The notes below the pieces were generated by a model, which had not been told where the DNA came from, searched no databases, and worked only from the letters and a program-made list of their open reading frames with translations. Positions 16,973-24,955 of a DNA stretch of 35,254 nt are shown piece by piece. A program made the translations under genes and the position numbers. The DNA comes from Falsigemmobacter faecalis (GTDB taxonomy: Bacteria; Pseudomonadota; Alphaproteobacteria; Rhodobacterales; Rhodobacteraceae): positions 1 through 35,254 of the forward strand of contig NZ_RRAZ01000036.1 of assembly GCF_003863335.1 (NCBI RefSeq), in the 5' to 3' direction. Within the stretch, counting starts at the first letter, position 1; each line of letters opens with the position of its first letter.

Positions 16973-17974
16973 ATGACAGTGCACGAGCCCGCCGCAGGCG
17001 CAGCCCCCATCTATGTTGACTCCGAATGGGCGCCTCTGCGGGAATGCGTTTATGGCTCTCCCGACACCTGGGTTCTGCCGATTTTTCTGAGTGACGTGAA
17101 ACTTCGCGCACAGGGTGAGTTTGGCGAATTCTGGGCGAAAAATCAGGGCCGCGATGTCAAAGACGCCTGGCCGGAGCTGTTTGCCGAATTCAGCGGACAG
17201 ATCTCGGGGGCGATCCGCCTGCTCGAAGGTCAGGGTGTGAAGGTGCATGTTGCAGGCCCGATCAGCGAGCAGAACCGCAAATTCCCGCGCGGCCAGGAGC
17301 ATGGCGTCTCAACGCCCTGGATGCGCGATCCCTTTGTTACCATTGGCAATAACGTGATCGAACTTGCGCCGCGCAGCCTGTTCCATCGCCGCCAGCGCTT
17401 TGCGATCCGCGAGATTCTGGCGTCAACCATGGAGCGCGGTGCGCGTTACTTCTCGCAGCCCGATGGCGGTGCGGATGATTACAACGAAGGTCCGGGCTGG
17501 GGCTATCTGGAAGGCGGCGACGTCTTTGTGCTGGGCAAAGAGGTCCTCGTTGGCCATTCGGGCGGCTGCTCGAACCCCGAGGGCGCGCGCTGGCTGCAAC
17601 ATATGCTTGGACCGGACTACCGCGTGCAGACCGTGCAGATCGACCCGATGTTCCCGCATCTCGACTGCGTGCTGATGACCCCGCGCGAAGGCGTTGCGGT
17701 GGCCTGCATGGAGGCGCTGCCTGAGGGGCTGCCGGACTTCATGAAAGATTGGGATGTTGTCCCGGTCAGCAAGGCGCTGGCCAAGGGGCATATGGGGTGC
17801 AACAACCTGGTGCTGGACGACCGCACCGTGATCGTGCCCTCGGAAGAGGCGCTTGATCCGATTGTCGAGGCGCTGAAGGCGCGCCGCTTTGAAGTGATCC
17901 GCATCCCCTACCGCGTGCCCTGCATGGCGGGAGGCTCTTTCCGCTGTGCGCATCAGCCGCTGATCCGCGTCTGA
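16973..17974 (+). CDS. Guanidino-group modifying enzyme (deiminase/amidinotransferase fold)
   Basis: 333 residues from ATG 16973 (GAGG upstream). The sequence has the marks of the pentein-fold amidinotransferase/arginine deiminase superfamily: TPWMRDPF (R118, D119), YLEGGDVF (E180-D183), FPHLDC (H229, D231), and near the end GGSFRCAHQPL with the presumed nucleophile C325. A Cys-His-acid set like this acts on the guanidinium carbon. The GGSFRC ending is closer to deiminases than to glycine amidinotransferases, so I expect hydrolysis to a ureido product plus ammonia; a transferase remains possible. It stands between the regulator and an amino-acid ABC transporter, with a strong hairpin after its stop. 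Substrate unknown; a small guanidino acid is likely. Confidence 0.75.
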   Translation: MTVHEPAAGAAPIYVDSEWAPLRECVYGSPDTWVLPIFLSDVKLRAQGEFGEFWAKNQGRDVKDAWPELFAEFSGQISGAIRLLEGQGVKVHVAGPISEQNRKFPRGQEHGVSTPWMRDPFVTIGNNVIELAPRSLFHRRQRFAIREILASTMERGARYFSQPDGGADDYNEGPGWGYLEGGDVFVLGKEVLVGHSGGCSNPEGARWLQHMLGPDYRVQTVQIDPMFPHLDCVLMTPREGVAVACMEALPEGLPDFMKDWDVVPVSKALAKGHMGCNNLVLDDRTVIVPSEEALDPIVEALKARRFEVIRIPYRVPCMAGGSFRCAHQPLIRV

Positions 17975-17986
17975 GCAGGACAACGC

Positions 17987-18010
17987 AAGCGGCCCCGCAG
18001 GGGGCCGCTT
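17987..18010 (+). terminator. Strong intra-operon hairpin
   Basis: AAGCGGCCCC-GCAG-GGGGCCGCTT is a perfect 10-bp GC-rich stem, 12 bases after the deiminase stop and before the binding-protein gene, followed by CTTCTTCC rather than a long T-run. It may act as a partial terminator or protect the upstream mRNA end. Confidence 0.6.
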
Positions 18011-18039
18011 CTTCCCGCATTCCTCAAAGGATTTTCGTT

Positions 18040-18897
18040 ATGAAAAAACTCACCGGCCTCGTCGCGGCGCTTGCGCTTTCGTGTCTCTCAGTCAATACCG
18101 CCGCCTTTGCCGCGCCGAATGAAAACCTGCCCGAAGCGATCAAATCGGCGGGCGTTCTGGTGCTGGGCACCACCTCCAGCATCGGCCTGCCCTGGACCAG
18201 CATCAAAGAAGGCACGTCGGATCAATATACCGGCGTCGAAGTTGAGCTGGCGACCGAGATTGCAAAGCGCCTCGGGCTGGAGCTGAAAGTGCAGAACCTT
18301 GGCTTTGACTCGCTGATCCCGAGCCTTGAAGCCAAACGCATCGACATCATCATGTCGAATATGCTCGACACCCCGGTGCGGCAGAAGAAGGTCGATTTCG
18401 TCGATCACATCTACGGTGGCTCGGCCATGCTGCAGACCGCTTCGGCGGCTGAGAAGATCGACAGCCTGGACGGGCTGTGCGGCCGTAAAGCCTCGGCTCT
18501 GCGCGGCGCTATGGAGGCGATTTCCGCGGCTGAGCAGTCGGAGAAATGCGTGGCCGAAGGCAAAGCTGCCATCGATATCCAGCTTTACCCCGATACCGGC
18601 GCGCAACTGACCGCATTGCGCTCCGATCGCACCGATGTGGCGCTGACCGATCTGATCATGGCCGGCATGCTGGAGCGCGATCATCCTGAGCAGTTCGATA
18701 TGGTCGGCGCGCCCTTCAACTTCGGCCCCTGCGGCATCGCTGTTGCAAAAGAAAGCAGCCTGACCGGCCTGATCGCTGAAGCCCTCGATACCATGGTGGC
18801 CGATGGCACCTATGCTGAGATCATGTCGCGCAACGGTTTTGTTAAGGAATCCTTCATCACCAAAGCGACGATCAACGGCGTGAAGGGCGACGAGTAA
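18040..18897 (+). CDS. ABC transporter substrate-binding protein, polar amino acid type
   Basis: 285 residues from ATG 18040 with AAAGGA upstream. The amino end is a typical Sec signal peptide (KK, then LTGLVAALALSCLSV, cleavage probably after AAFA near residue 25). The mature part shows the family-3 solute-binding pattern: GVLVLGTTSS, YTGVEVELATEIAKRLGLEL, GFDSLIPSLEAKRIDIIMSN, then the second lobe with the LTALRSDRTDVALTDL and GPCGIAVAKES stretches. It binds a small amino-acid-like ligand in the periplasm and delivers it to the permease encoded next. High synthesis of this component relative to the membrane parts would fit the hairpin placed just before it. Ligand not identified; a guanidino compound fits the neighbours. 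Confidence 0.9.
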   Translation: MKKLTGLVAALALSCLSVNTAAFAAPNENLPEAIKSAGVLVLGTTSSIGLPWTSIKEGTSDQYTGVEVELATEIAKRLGLELKVQNLGFDSLIPSLEAKRIDIIMSNMLDTPVRQKKVDFVDHIYGGSAMLQTASAAEKIDSLDGLCGRKASALRGAMEAISAAEQSEKCVAEGKAAIDIQLYPDTGAQLTALRSDRTDVALTDLIMAGMLERDHPEQFDMVGAPFNFGPCGIAVAKESSLTGLIAEALDTMVADGTYAEIMSRNGFVKESFITKATINGVKGDE

Positions 18898-19778
18898 TGC
18901 ACAGCGGCGGAGTTCGCATGGGAAGCTCTTCCCATTTGTCGGATGCGGAGCTTGCCTCCGCCCGGCTGATGCCTCGCAGGCGCCCCCTGACCTGGGCGGC
19001 GGCCGGTATTCTTCTGATCGTTCTGGCCGAGGCGGCCTACTCCGTCGTGACCAATCCGGGGTTCGGCTGGCCGGTGGTGGGGGAACATATTTTCTCGCCT
19101 CAGGTACTGGCCGGACTTGTCATGACGCTGACCCTGACGGTGGTGTCGATGACACTGGCGCTCGTCCTCGGCATCGTGCTTGCGGTTTCGGCGGCAAGCA
19201 AAAACCCGGTGCTGTCGACGGCGGCCCATGGCTATATCTGGATCTTCCGCGCCATCCCGCTGCTGGTGCAGATCATCTTCTGGTATAACCTTGCGGCCCT
19301 TTACCCAAAACTCGGGATCGGCCTGCCGTTTATGCCCTCCTTCGTGGAGTTTGACACGAACAGCGTCATCACCGCCATGATTGCCGCGATCGTCGCCATG
19401 TCGCTGAATGAGGCCGCCTATATGGCCGAGATCGTGCGCTCCGGCCTCAATTCCGTTGACAATGGCCAGCGCGAAGCCTCGCGCGCTCTCGGGATCTCGC
19501 CGCTTGATACCTTCATGCGGATTGTCATGCCTCAGGCCATGCGGGTGATCATTCCGCCGACCGGAAATGAGACGCTGTCGATGCTGAAATACACCTCACT
19601 GGTCAGCGTCATCGCACTTCCGGAGCTGCTCTATTCCACTCAGCTCATCGCCTCGCGGACCTTTGAAGTGATCCCCATGCTGCTGGTGGCAAGCCTTTGG
19701 TATCTGATCGTCAGCACGGTCCTGATGCTGATCCAGGTCGCAATTGAGCGGCGTCTTGCAAGATCGGTGGTGCGCTGA
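18897..19778 (+). CDS. ABC transporter permease, polar amino acid type
   Basis: 293 residues; its ATG overlaps the previous stop by one base (an ATG at 18918 is an alternative). Hydrophobic segments are seen at about 25-45, 65-100, 110-130, 155-185 and 260-285. The transmembrane domain contains the EAA loop [22 protein letters not shown] (starting at E193), which contacts the ATPase. [23 protein letters not shown] precedes it, as in HisM/GlnP-like permeases. A single permease gene is present, so the transporter probably uses a homodimer. The stop overlaps the ATPase start. Confidence 0.92.
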   Translation: MHSGGVRMGSSSHLSDAELASARLMPRRRPLTWAAAGILLIVLAEAAYSVVTNPGFGWPVVGEHIFSPQVLAGLVMTLTLTVVSMTLALVLGIVLAVSAASKNPVLSTAAHGYIWIFRAIPLLVQIIFWYNLAALYPKLGIGLPFMPSFVEFDTNSVITAMIAAIVAMSLNEAAYMAEIVRSGLNSVDNGQREASRALGISPLDTFMRIVMPQAMRVIIPPTGNETLSMLKYTSLVSVIALPELLYSTQLIASRTFEVIPMLLVASLWYLIVSTVLMLIQVAIERRLARSVVR

Positions 19779-20554
19779 TGACCAACCTGGTTCAACCCAT
19801 CCGCGCCCGCGGCATCCGCAAATCTTACGGCTCGCTTGAAGTGCTTAAAGGCGTTGATCTTGATCTGGCGAAGGGAGAGGTGCTTTGCATTCTCGGCCCC
19901 TCGGGATCGGGAAAAAGCACGCTGCTGCGCTGCCTTAACCACCTTGAGCGCCCCGACGGCGGTATGGTGGAATTTGAAGGCTGTCCCGTGGGCTATCGCC
20001 TGAAAGGCGACAGGTTCCATGAACTTCCCGAGCGCGAGATCCAAAAACAGCGCAAATCCATGGGCATGGTGTTTCAGCGCTTCAACCTGTTTCCCCATCT
20101 CACGGCGCGCGAGAACATCATGGAGGCCCCGCGCCGCGTGCTGAAAGTCTCGCAGGCCGAGGCCTCGGCCCGGGCAGAGCGGCTGATGGCCCAGGTCGGG
20201 CTTGCCGACAAGCTCGATGTCTACCCCGGTGCGCTTTCGGGTGGCCAGCAGCAGCGCGTGGCGATCGCCCGCGCCCTCGCCATGGATCCCAGCGTGATGC
20301 TCTTTGATGAGCCGACCTCTGCGCTTGATCCTGAACTGGTCGGTGAGGTGCTCGACGTTATGCGCATGCTGGCCGACAGCCACGCCATGTCGATGATTGT
20401 CGTGACCCATGAGATCGGCTTTGCCCGCAGCGTCGCGGACCGGGTGATCTTCATGGACGGCGGGGTAATCGTCGAAGAAGGCCCGCCCGATGAGATCCTC
20501 GTCCACCCGCAGCATGAGCGGACGCAGGCCTTTCTGCGCCGCATTCTCGATTAA
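19778..20554 (+). CDS. ABC transporter ATPase, polar amino acid type
   Basis: 258 residues, starting in an ATGA overlap with the permease stop. All ATPase motifs are intact: Walker [10 protein letters not shown] (40-48), Q-loop [16 protein letters not shown], signature LSGGQQQR (153-160), Walker [15 protein letters not shown] (173-186) and the H-loop in VVTHEIGFA. It belongs to the GlnQ/HisP group that drives import of polar amino acids. The operon order, binding protein-permease-ATPase, and translational coupling indicate one transporter. The ureohydrolase gene follows within 20 bases. Confidence 0.95.
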   Translation: MTNLVQPIRARGIRKSYGSLEVLKGVDLDLAKGEVLCILGPSGSGKSTLLRCLNHLERPDGGMVEFEGCPVGYRLKGDRFHELPEREIQKQRKSMGMVFQRFNLFPHLTARENIMEAPRRVLKVSQAEASARAERLMAQVGLADKLDVYPGALSGGQQQRVAIARALAMDPSVMLFDEPTSALDPELVGEVLDVMRMLADSHAMSMIVVTHEIGFARSVADRVIFMDGGVIVEEGPPDEILVHPQHERTQAFLRRILD

Positions 20555-20573
20555 TTTTTCCGGAGCCAAGACC

Positions 20574-21506
20574 TTGCTGTCAGCCGTTACTCAGACTTTC
20601 CTCGGGGCCGAAACCCTCAGTGATCCGCAGGCGGTGACAACGCCCTATGCTTTCCTCGGCGTGCCGTTCGGTCCGGCCTATGAGGCCTGGGAATATGGCG
20701 CTGCCGCCGGCGCCGCCGATGCCGTGCGCCGCACCTCGCATGAACGGGCCTATGCGCGTTTTCTGCATCACTGGAACTTCGACATCGGCGAGCCGCAGTT
20801 TGAAGATGGCCGCCCCAATGTGACGGACCTTGGCAATATCGCGGTCAATGTCCGCGCACCCGAGCAGATCGTTGAAGACACCATTGCCGTGCTGAAACCC
20901 CTGGTGCAGGCCGGTGTGGTGCCGCTGGTCATGGGGGGGATGGATTCCGTGCCGCCCCTGCTGGTCGCGCCTTTCGAGGGCGTCGAAGAGATCAATGTTC
21001 TGCAGATCGACGCCCATATCGATTTCCGCGATGAGATCAACGGTCGCCGCGACGGCTTCTCCAGCCCGATGCGCCGGATCCGGGACTATGCCTGCGTGAA
21101 AGAGCTGGTTCATCTGGGCACCCGCTCAATCGGCAGCGCACGCCGCGAGGATGTTGAGGCGGCGATCGCTGCCGGAAACCGTTTCGTGACGATCCGGGAT
21201 CTGTGCAACCGCGGCGCTCAGGCGGTTGCGGAGGAGCTGGACCTGTCGCGCCGCTGGGTGGTGGTGCTGGATTGCGACGGGCTCGACCCTTCCATTGCGC
21301 CGGGTGTGGGCGCCATTGAGCCGGGCGGGATGACGCTGATCCAGGCCATGACGGTGCTGAACCATCTGGCGCGCAACAACCGCCTTGCGGGGATTGTGTT
21401 CACCGAGTTCCAGCCCGCCCGTGATCTGCGCGACGCCACCGCGCAGACCATCATCCGGCTGCTGTTGGGGATCACCGGGCTGCAGCGCGCTCCGGCCCGC
21501 CCCTGA
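20574..21506 (+). CDS. Ureohydrolase (agmatinase/arginase family)
   Basis: 310 residues from TTG 20574, eight bases after GGAG. It shows the manganese-binding motifs of ureohydrolases: DAHIDFRD (D146, H148, D150), DCDGLDP (D233, D235) followed by SIAPG, and EFQPARD (E278). The first ligand motif, usually GGDHS, is GGMDS here (121-125), with Asp124 at the usual histidine place; related alphaproteobacterial agmatinase-like proteins, as I recall, have similar GGDDS forms. It would split a guanidino compound into an amine and urea. A longer reading from 20490 would overlap the ATPase gene and adds no conserved sequence. It complements the deiminase-like enzyme: two routes for guanidino nitrogen in one cluster. 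Confidence 0.85.
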   Translation: MLSAVTQTFLGAETLSDPQAVTTPYAFLGVPFGPAYEAWEYGAAAGAADAVRRTSHERAYARFLHHWNFDIGEPQFEDGRPNVTDLGNIAVNVRAPEQIVEDTIAVLKPLVQAGVVPLVMGGMDSVPPLLVAPFEGVEEINVLQIDAHIDFRDEINGRRDGFSSPMRRIRDYACVKELVHLGTRSIGSARREDVEAAIAAGNRFVTIRDLCNRGAQAVAEELDLSRRWVVVLDCDGLDPSIAPGVGAIEPGGMTLIQAMTVLNHLARNNRLAGIVFTEFQPARDLRDATAQTIIRLLLGITGLQRAPARP

Positions 21507-21514
21507 GCCCGCGC

Positions 21515-21545
21515 GCCCCGGCCCGTGAAAGCCTCGGGCCGGGGC
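21515..21545 (+). terminator. GC-rich hairpin between ureohydrolase and hutD-like genes
   Basis: Arms GCCCCGGCCCG (21515-21525) and CGGGCCGGGGC (21535-21545) pair over 11 bp around a 9-base loop, nine bases after the ureohydrolase stop. No T-run follows; it may reduce expression of the downstream gene. Confidence 0.5.
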
Positions 21546-21569
21546 CATCCACTGATGGAGGTGAGGGAC

Positions 21570-22148
21570 ATGGACTTCAGACTGATCCGACTGGCCGATA
21601 CGCAGCAGCTACGCTGGAAAAACGGCGCGGGCGCTGCACGCAGCATCTGGCGCGAGGGGGATGTCGCAAGCCCGGACTGGGAGCTGGCGGTGGCTGAGAT
21701 GACCGGCACGCAACCGTTCTCGTCTTATCCGGGGGTGGACCGCTCGCTCTTTGTCACCGAAGGGGCGCTCGTGATCCGCTCAGAGGTGCGGGATGTCACG
21801 CTGACGCCGCTGAGCGAAGGGCTGGAATTTCCCGGCGAAGAGGTCATTACCGGCACTTCGCCCGGAGAGGGGGTTATGCTCGATTTTAATATCCTCACCC
21901 GCCGCTCTGTCTGCCGCCACAGCGCAGTGCGCCGGCTTGGCGGGCAGGGGACTGAGCTGTCTGTCGCAGGGGGCTGGACGGTGGTTCATGCTGCCCTCGG
22001 CACGGTCTGTGTCAGCGCGGGCGAGGACGTCACCCTGCACCAGGGCGATACGCTGATCCTGCGTGGCAGCGCTGACACCCCGAAGACGGTGAAGCTGCGC
22101 ATCGGATCCGGATCGGCGGCCATCACGGCTGAGATCCTCCCGCGCTGA
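21570..22148 (+). CDS. hutD: HutD-family cupin-like protein
   Basis: 192 residues from ATG 21570 (GGAGGTGAGG just upstream). It matches HutD-family proteins: an opening such as RLADTQQLRWKNGAGAARSI, then WELAVAEMTGTQPFSSYPGVDRSLFVTEGALVI, and a beta-rich remainder consistent with a double cupin fold. HutD is associated with histidine-utilisation operons and thought to moderate them; its chemistry is not settled. No other hut gene is in this window, so here it probably serves the guanidino/amino acid cluster. Last intact gene of that cluster. Confidence 0.8.
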   Translation: MDFRLIRLADTQQLRWKNGAGAARSIWREGDVASPDWELAVAEMTGTQPFSSYPGVDRSLFVTEGALVIRSEVRDVTLTPLSEGLEFPGEEVITGTSPGEGVMLDFNILTRRSVCRHSAVRRLGGQGTELSVAGGWTVVHAALGTVCVSAGEDVTLHQGDTLILRGSADTPKTVKLRIGSGSAAITAEILPR

Positions 22149-22164
22149 CGCCTGTTGCATTGTG

Positions 22165-22213
22165 CTGGTCCCTGAAAACTCCATCGCTGAGCGGTCGGGT
22201 GTTCAGGGGCCAG
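22165..22213. repeat. Long-arm inverted repeat after the hutD-like gene
   Basis: CTGGTCCCTGAA (22165-22176) and TTCAGGGGCCAG (22202-22213) pair with one G-T type mismatch around a 25-base loop. It starts 17 bases after the stop codon. It could be a terminator-like hairpin or a mobile-element scar. Confidence 0.45.
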
Positions 22214-22649
22214 TACAGAACCGATCGACCCCGTAAAGCAGAACCACATTTTGTGCCGGACCCTTCGGCAAGACCACCGCTGTGAATGGGTGTCAGGATG
22301 CCACCCTGGCGCATCGTTGCTGTCGGCGAGAGAAGCGACACAGGGTCCTTCGCAGAATTACCTGCATATGTTCAGAGTGGATGCAGGCTTTCCTCCGCAC
22401 CCTGGTCCGCGTCCTGCGGCTGACCAGGCACTGCGTGGCAGGGAATGACAAAGCACCAATTTCGGGAATGGATGCCTCGCCCCACGCCCGGCGAATTGTA
22501 GCCCGAGAACGTCAGTCCACATCGGGGCAATTATTTAGGCAGATTAAGGGCGTTGGGCTTATAAAGTGACCCATATGACACTTTTTGCGTAACCTTATGT
22601 CCATCGAATGCAGGCTTCGTGACTTTCTTCTCCGCGCAGACAGAATTTC
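22214..22649. other. Non-coding region before the gntR-type gene
   Basis: No supported gene on either strand. It contains the dyad at 22563-22584 and a locally AT-richer stretch at about 22555-22600 that may hold the promoter of the downstream regulator. Confidence 0.4.
22563..22584. promoter_or_regulatory. Dyad upstream of the gntR-type gene
   Basis: AAAGTG, ten bases, CACTTT: a perfect 6-bp dyad about 65-95 bases before the regulator's possible starts. It is a candidate operator for the adjacent GntR/FadR-type protein. Confidence 0.3.
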
Positions 22650-23420
22650 ATGAGGGCACCACGATGGACATTGGTCCGCATGAAGCCAGTCGAACAGCCT
22701 TTGAACAAGTCTATGTTTGCACGGATGGAGCTGCCGGCCATAATCCGCGCCGGCGAAATCGGCGCGGACGGACGTCTGCCGCCCGAACGGGAACTCTCAA
22801 CGCCTTGGGGCATCGGGCGTGGGGCGTTGCGCCGCGCTCTCGAAAGCCTTGAGGGTGAGGGGCTGATCTGGCACCGCCAGGGCATGGGAACCTTTGTGGG
22901 GCAGGCGCCCGACACGGCCGGTCGGGTGGCGGCTGCCATTGTCGGCGAGATGGCGGTGGGGGAACTGATGTTCGCGCGCCTTCAGATTGAGCCTGCACGG
23001 GCCGCTGAGGCGGCGTTGCACGGAAAAGCTGAGGATCTGAGCCGCCTGCAGGATTTTGCTCAGCGGCCTGAGCGCGCGGGCGATGCGGATTCCATTGAGC
23101 TGTGGGACTGGTCCTTCCACCGCCAGATTGCCCGCATGTCGGGTAATCCTGCGCTGCTTGCGGCGCTTGCCATGCTCAATGAATGCCGTGTGAACACCTA
23201 TTGGCGCGCCTTGCGGGCATCTGTTCGCACGCCGGCAAGGCTGCGCGTGACCCATGGCCAGCATGCTGAGCTGTCAGAGGCGATCGGCGCGCGTGATGCG
23301 GAAGCGGCCCGGGCGGCAATGGCGCTCCATTTGCACAGCGAACGGCGCAAGCTGGAAGCAGCCCGGCCGTGCCACCCAGCTGCAGCGCCAGATTTTGACG
23401 AGGAAAGGGAAGAGGTATGA
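22650..23420 (+). CDS. GntR-family (FadR subfamily) regulator
   Basis: Up to 256 residues from ATG 22650; ATG 22680 is an alternative and neither has a good ribosome-binding site. The GntR winged helix is at about 25-82 (LPPERELSTPWGIGRGALRRAL, then EGEGLIWHRQGMGTFVG), followed by an all-helical FCD effector domain (LQIEPARAAEAALHG, WDWSFHRQIARMSGNPALL, HGQHAELSEAIGARDAEAARAAMALHL). FCD domains often bind carboxylic acids with a metal. The stop overlaps the start of the amidase pseudogene by four bases, so the pair formed an operon and the regulator probably controlled the amidase. Confidence 0.85.
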   Translation: MRAPRWTLVRMKPVEQPLNKSMFARMELPAIIRAGEIGADGRLPPERELSTPWGIGRGALRRALESLEGEGLIWHRQGMGTFVGQAPDTAGRVAAAIVGEMAVGELMFARLQIEPARAAEAALHGKAEDLSRLQDFAQRPERAGDADSIELWDWSFHRQIARMSGNPALLAALAMLNECRVNTYWRALRASVRTPARLRVTHGQHAELSEAIGARDAEAARAAMALHLHSERRKLEAARPCHPAAAPDFDEEREEV

Positions 23421-23742
23421 GCAGGATCACACCGGGACAGATCGAAGCGGCAGAAGCGCTCCTGGGACTGAGCTGGACGGCGGCTGAGCGCGCGCAGATG
23501 TGCGACAACCTTGCCGGGCAGATTGGCTCGGCACAGGCACGCCGCGTCACACGGCTCTAAAACAACGTGCCGACCGCGCATCGTTTCGATCCCCGGCTTG
23601 CGGGCTTTGCGATGCCCTCAGAACGGCTGCAGGTCGAGACGGTCACACAGGCTCCCCCGCTCCCGGTCAGCGACGAAGACATCGCCTTTGCGCCTCTGAC
23701 TCAATTGAGCGCCTGGATTAAATCCGGCGCCCCAGGTGTTTG
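23417..23742 (+). pseudogene. Amidase gene, amino-terminal remnant
   Basis: ATG 23417 is inside the regulator's stop (ATGA). The frame reads MSRITPGQIEAAEALLGLSW, AAERAQMCDNLAGQ, ARRVTRL, then a nonsense TAA at 23558, and continues in the same frame with NNVPTAHRFDPRLAGFAMPS, SDEDIAFAPLTQLSAWIKSG until it meets IS481 sequence near 23736. This is the typical amino-terminal extension and first helix of amidase-signature enzymes. The catalytic Ser-Ser-Lys part is missing. Two independent lesions show that the gene is dead. It may once have supplied another amide hydrolysis step for the neighbouring cluster. Confidence 0.7.
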
Positions 23743-23835
23743 ATCCCATGGTATGATGATGAGATCCTTTCGAAAGGATGGAAGGAAGCCCATGGGACAA
23801 ATTCGTCATGGCAGCGCCACGATCGAGCCATGGAA

Positions 23836-23861
23836 CGCCATTGGTCCGAGTGACAATGGCG
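23836..23861. repeat. Hairpin insertion, CGCCATTGG type
   Basis: CGCCATTG (23836-23843) pairs with CAATGGCG (23854-23861) around GTCCGAGTGA. It interrupts the IS481 transposase after HGSAT. Together with its flanks (ATCGAGCCATGG before, GCGAGGG after) it matches the sequence at 34816-34858 in the istA remnant. Confidence 0.65.
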
Positions 23862-23924
23862 AGGGCAGGCCGTGCGAGCTGCCCGCCATCGGCTCAACGG
23901 CAGGCCCGAATGATCGCAGGACGA

Positions 23925-23957
23925 AAGCCTGCCTGCCATTGGTCCAAAGGCAGGCTT
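23925..23957. repeat. Second hairpin in the same IS481 insertion
   Basis: AAGCCTGCCT (23925-23934) and AGGCAGGCTT (23948-23957) pair perfectly; the loop contains GCCATTGGTCC, also present in the hairpin 90 bases upstream. Confidence 0.6.
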
Positions 23958-24340
23958 GAGGGCTCTCGGAGCTGAGCCGTGAGCTCGGGATCAATCCAAA
24001 GACTGTCGCGACGTGGCGCAAACGATCTTCGGTTGAAGACCAGAAGACAGGCCCCAAGAAGCCACGTTCAAAGGTTTTGACTGAGGGCGAAGAAGCTATT
24101 GTTGTTGCCTTCCGAAGGCATATTTTGTTGCCGCTGGATGACTGCCGCTATGCCCTTCAGCCCGGCATCCCGCATCGCAGCAGGTTGGCTCTTCGTCGCT
24201 GTTTGCAACGTCACGGGATTTCGCGGCTCAAGGGTGTCAGCGGCGACAAGCTCAGGCGGCAGACGTTCAGGCGCACTCCGATCTGCTTTTTCCATATCGA
24301 TATCGCCGAGGTTCAGACCGCTGAGGCCTGAGGAGGATCA

Positions 24341-24365
24341 GCAAACGATCCGGGGGATCGTTTGC
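24341..24365. repeat. Palindrome at the IS481 deletion junction
   Basis: GCAAACGATCC (24341-24351), GGG, GGATCGTTTGC (24355-24365): 11-bp perfect arms. It lies exactly between the EVQTAE and TVKRFHY parts of the transposase. Flanks GAGGAGGATCA and CCCGCT are shared with other palindromes here. Confidence 0.8.
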
Positions 24366-24670
24366 CCGCTGAACAGTCAAACGCTTCCACTACGAGGATC
24401 ATGGCCAGCTCAAAGCCCATCCCGCTGACGACATGGCAGCCTGCAACTGCGCGCGCCGCCTGAAGACCCTGAATGGCCTGCCGCCATACGAATACATCTG
24501 CAAAATCCGGACTTCAGAACCGGAACGCTTCATCCTCAATCCGATCCACCAGATTCCGGGACTGAACAATCAATGAGCTGATGACGTCTCTGGAAGAAGC
24601 AACCATCTGGCTTCGTTTTTACTATGCTCAGGTTTTATGAGCGTGTCCTGCTCAGGGGACCCCGGATCAG

Positions 24671-24955
24671 TCAGTTCATTCTGCGGCGCCAGGCAGCAGC
24701 CCGCCCCAGCAGGTGCGCACCGATGGGGGCGGTGAGAAATATGAACAGAATTGCAAATACTGCACGGGTTGTGGCGCTGAGGGTGCCGATGTCCAGTGCG
24801 GCGGCAAGTAAGGCAAGTGCGCCTGCAAAAGAGGCGACTTTTGATGATGCATGCATGCGGGTCATAACGTCAGGAAAGCGAAGAACGCCCACTGCCGCTA
24901 CAATGGCAAAAACGCCGGCGCAGAGTGCAAGCAAGCCGCTGATAAAATTAATCAT
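24671..24955 (-). CDS. mrpG: Mrp antiporter subunit G
   Basis: 94 residues from the ATG at 24955 (MINFISGLLALCAGVFAIVA); the ATG overlaps the end of mrpF by eight bases. Three membrane segments are apparent, with the conserved GVLRFPDVMTRMHASSKV loop of MrpG/PhaG between the first two and a final FLTAPIGAHLLGRAA. A longer reading from 25015 would add 20 residues lying inside mrpF and is less likely. Last gene of the mrp operon; part of the multi-subunit Na+(K+)/H+ antiporter of the inner membrane. No terminator hairpin was seen after it. Confidence 0.92.
   Translation of the reverse strand: MINFISGLLALCAGVFAIVAAVGVLRFPDVMTRMHASSKVASFAGALALLAAALDIGTLSATTRAVFAILFIFLTAPIGAHLLGRAAAWRRRMN

Larger units (their letters stand above)
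23736..24600 (+). mobile_element. IS481-family element with internal deletion
   Basis: The transposase begins MGQIRHGSAT (ATG 23792), is interrupted by about 135 bp of hairpin-rich sequence, then continues LSELSRELGINPKTVATWRK, EDQKTGPKKPRS, VVAFRRHILLPLDDCRYALQ, LALRRCLQRHGISRLKGVSG and FHIDIAEVQTAE (to about 24327). The DDE core is missing: after a palindrome at 24341-24365 the sequence jumps to TVKRFHY (24373-24393) and ends MAACNCARRLKTLNGLPPYE and ILNPIHQIPGLNNQ-stop near 24573. Roughly 130 codons are lost by comparison with the family. The exact ends are uncertain; the left end is just inside the amidase remnant, with ATCCTTTC/GAAAGGAT palindromic sequence at 23763-23778. Confidence 0.8.

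Noticed and set aside
17987-18010. Hairpin as a riboswitch
   Set aside because: A single GC-rich stem-loop of 24 bases between genes has no room for a ligand-binding aptamer.
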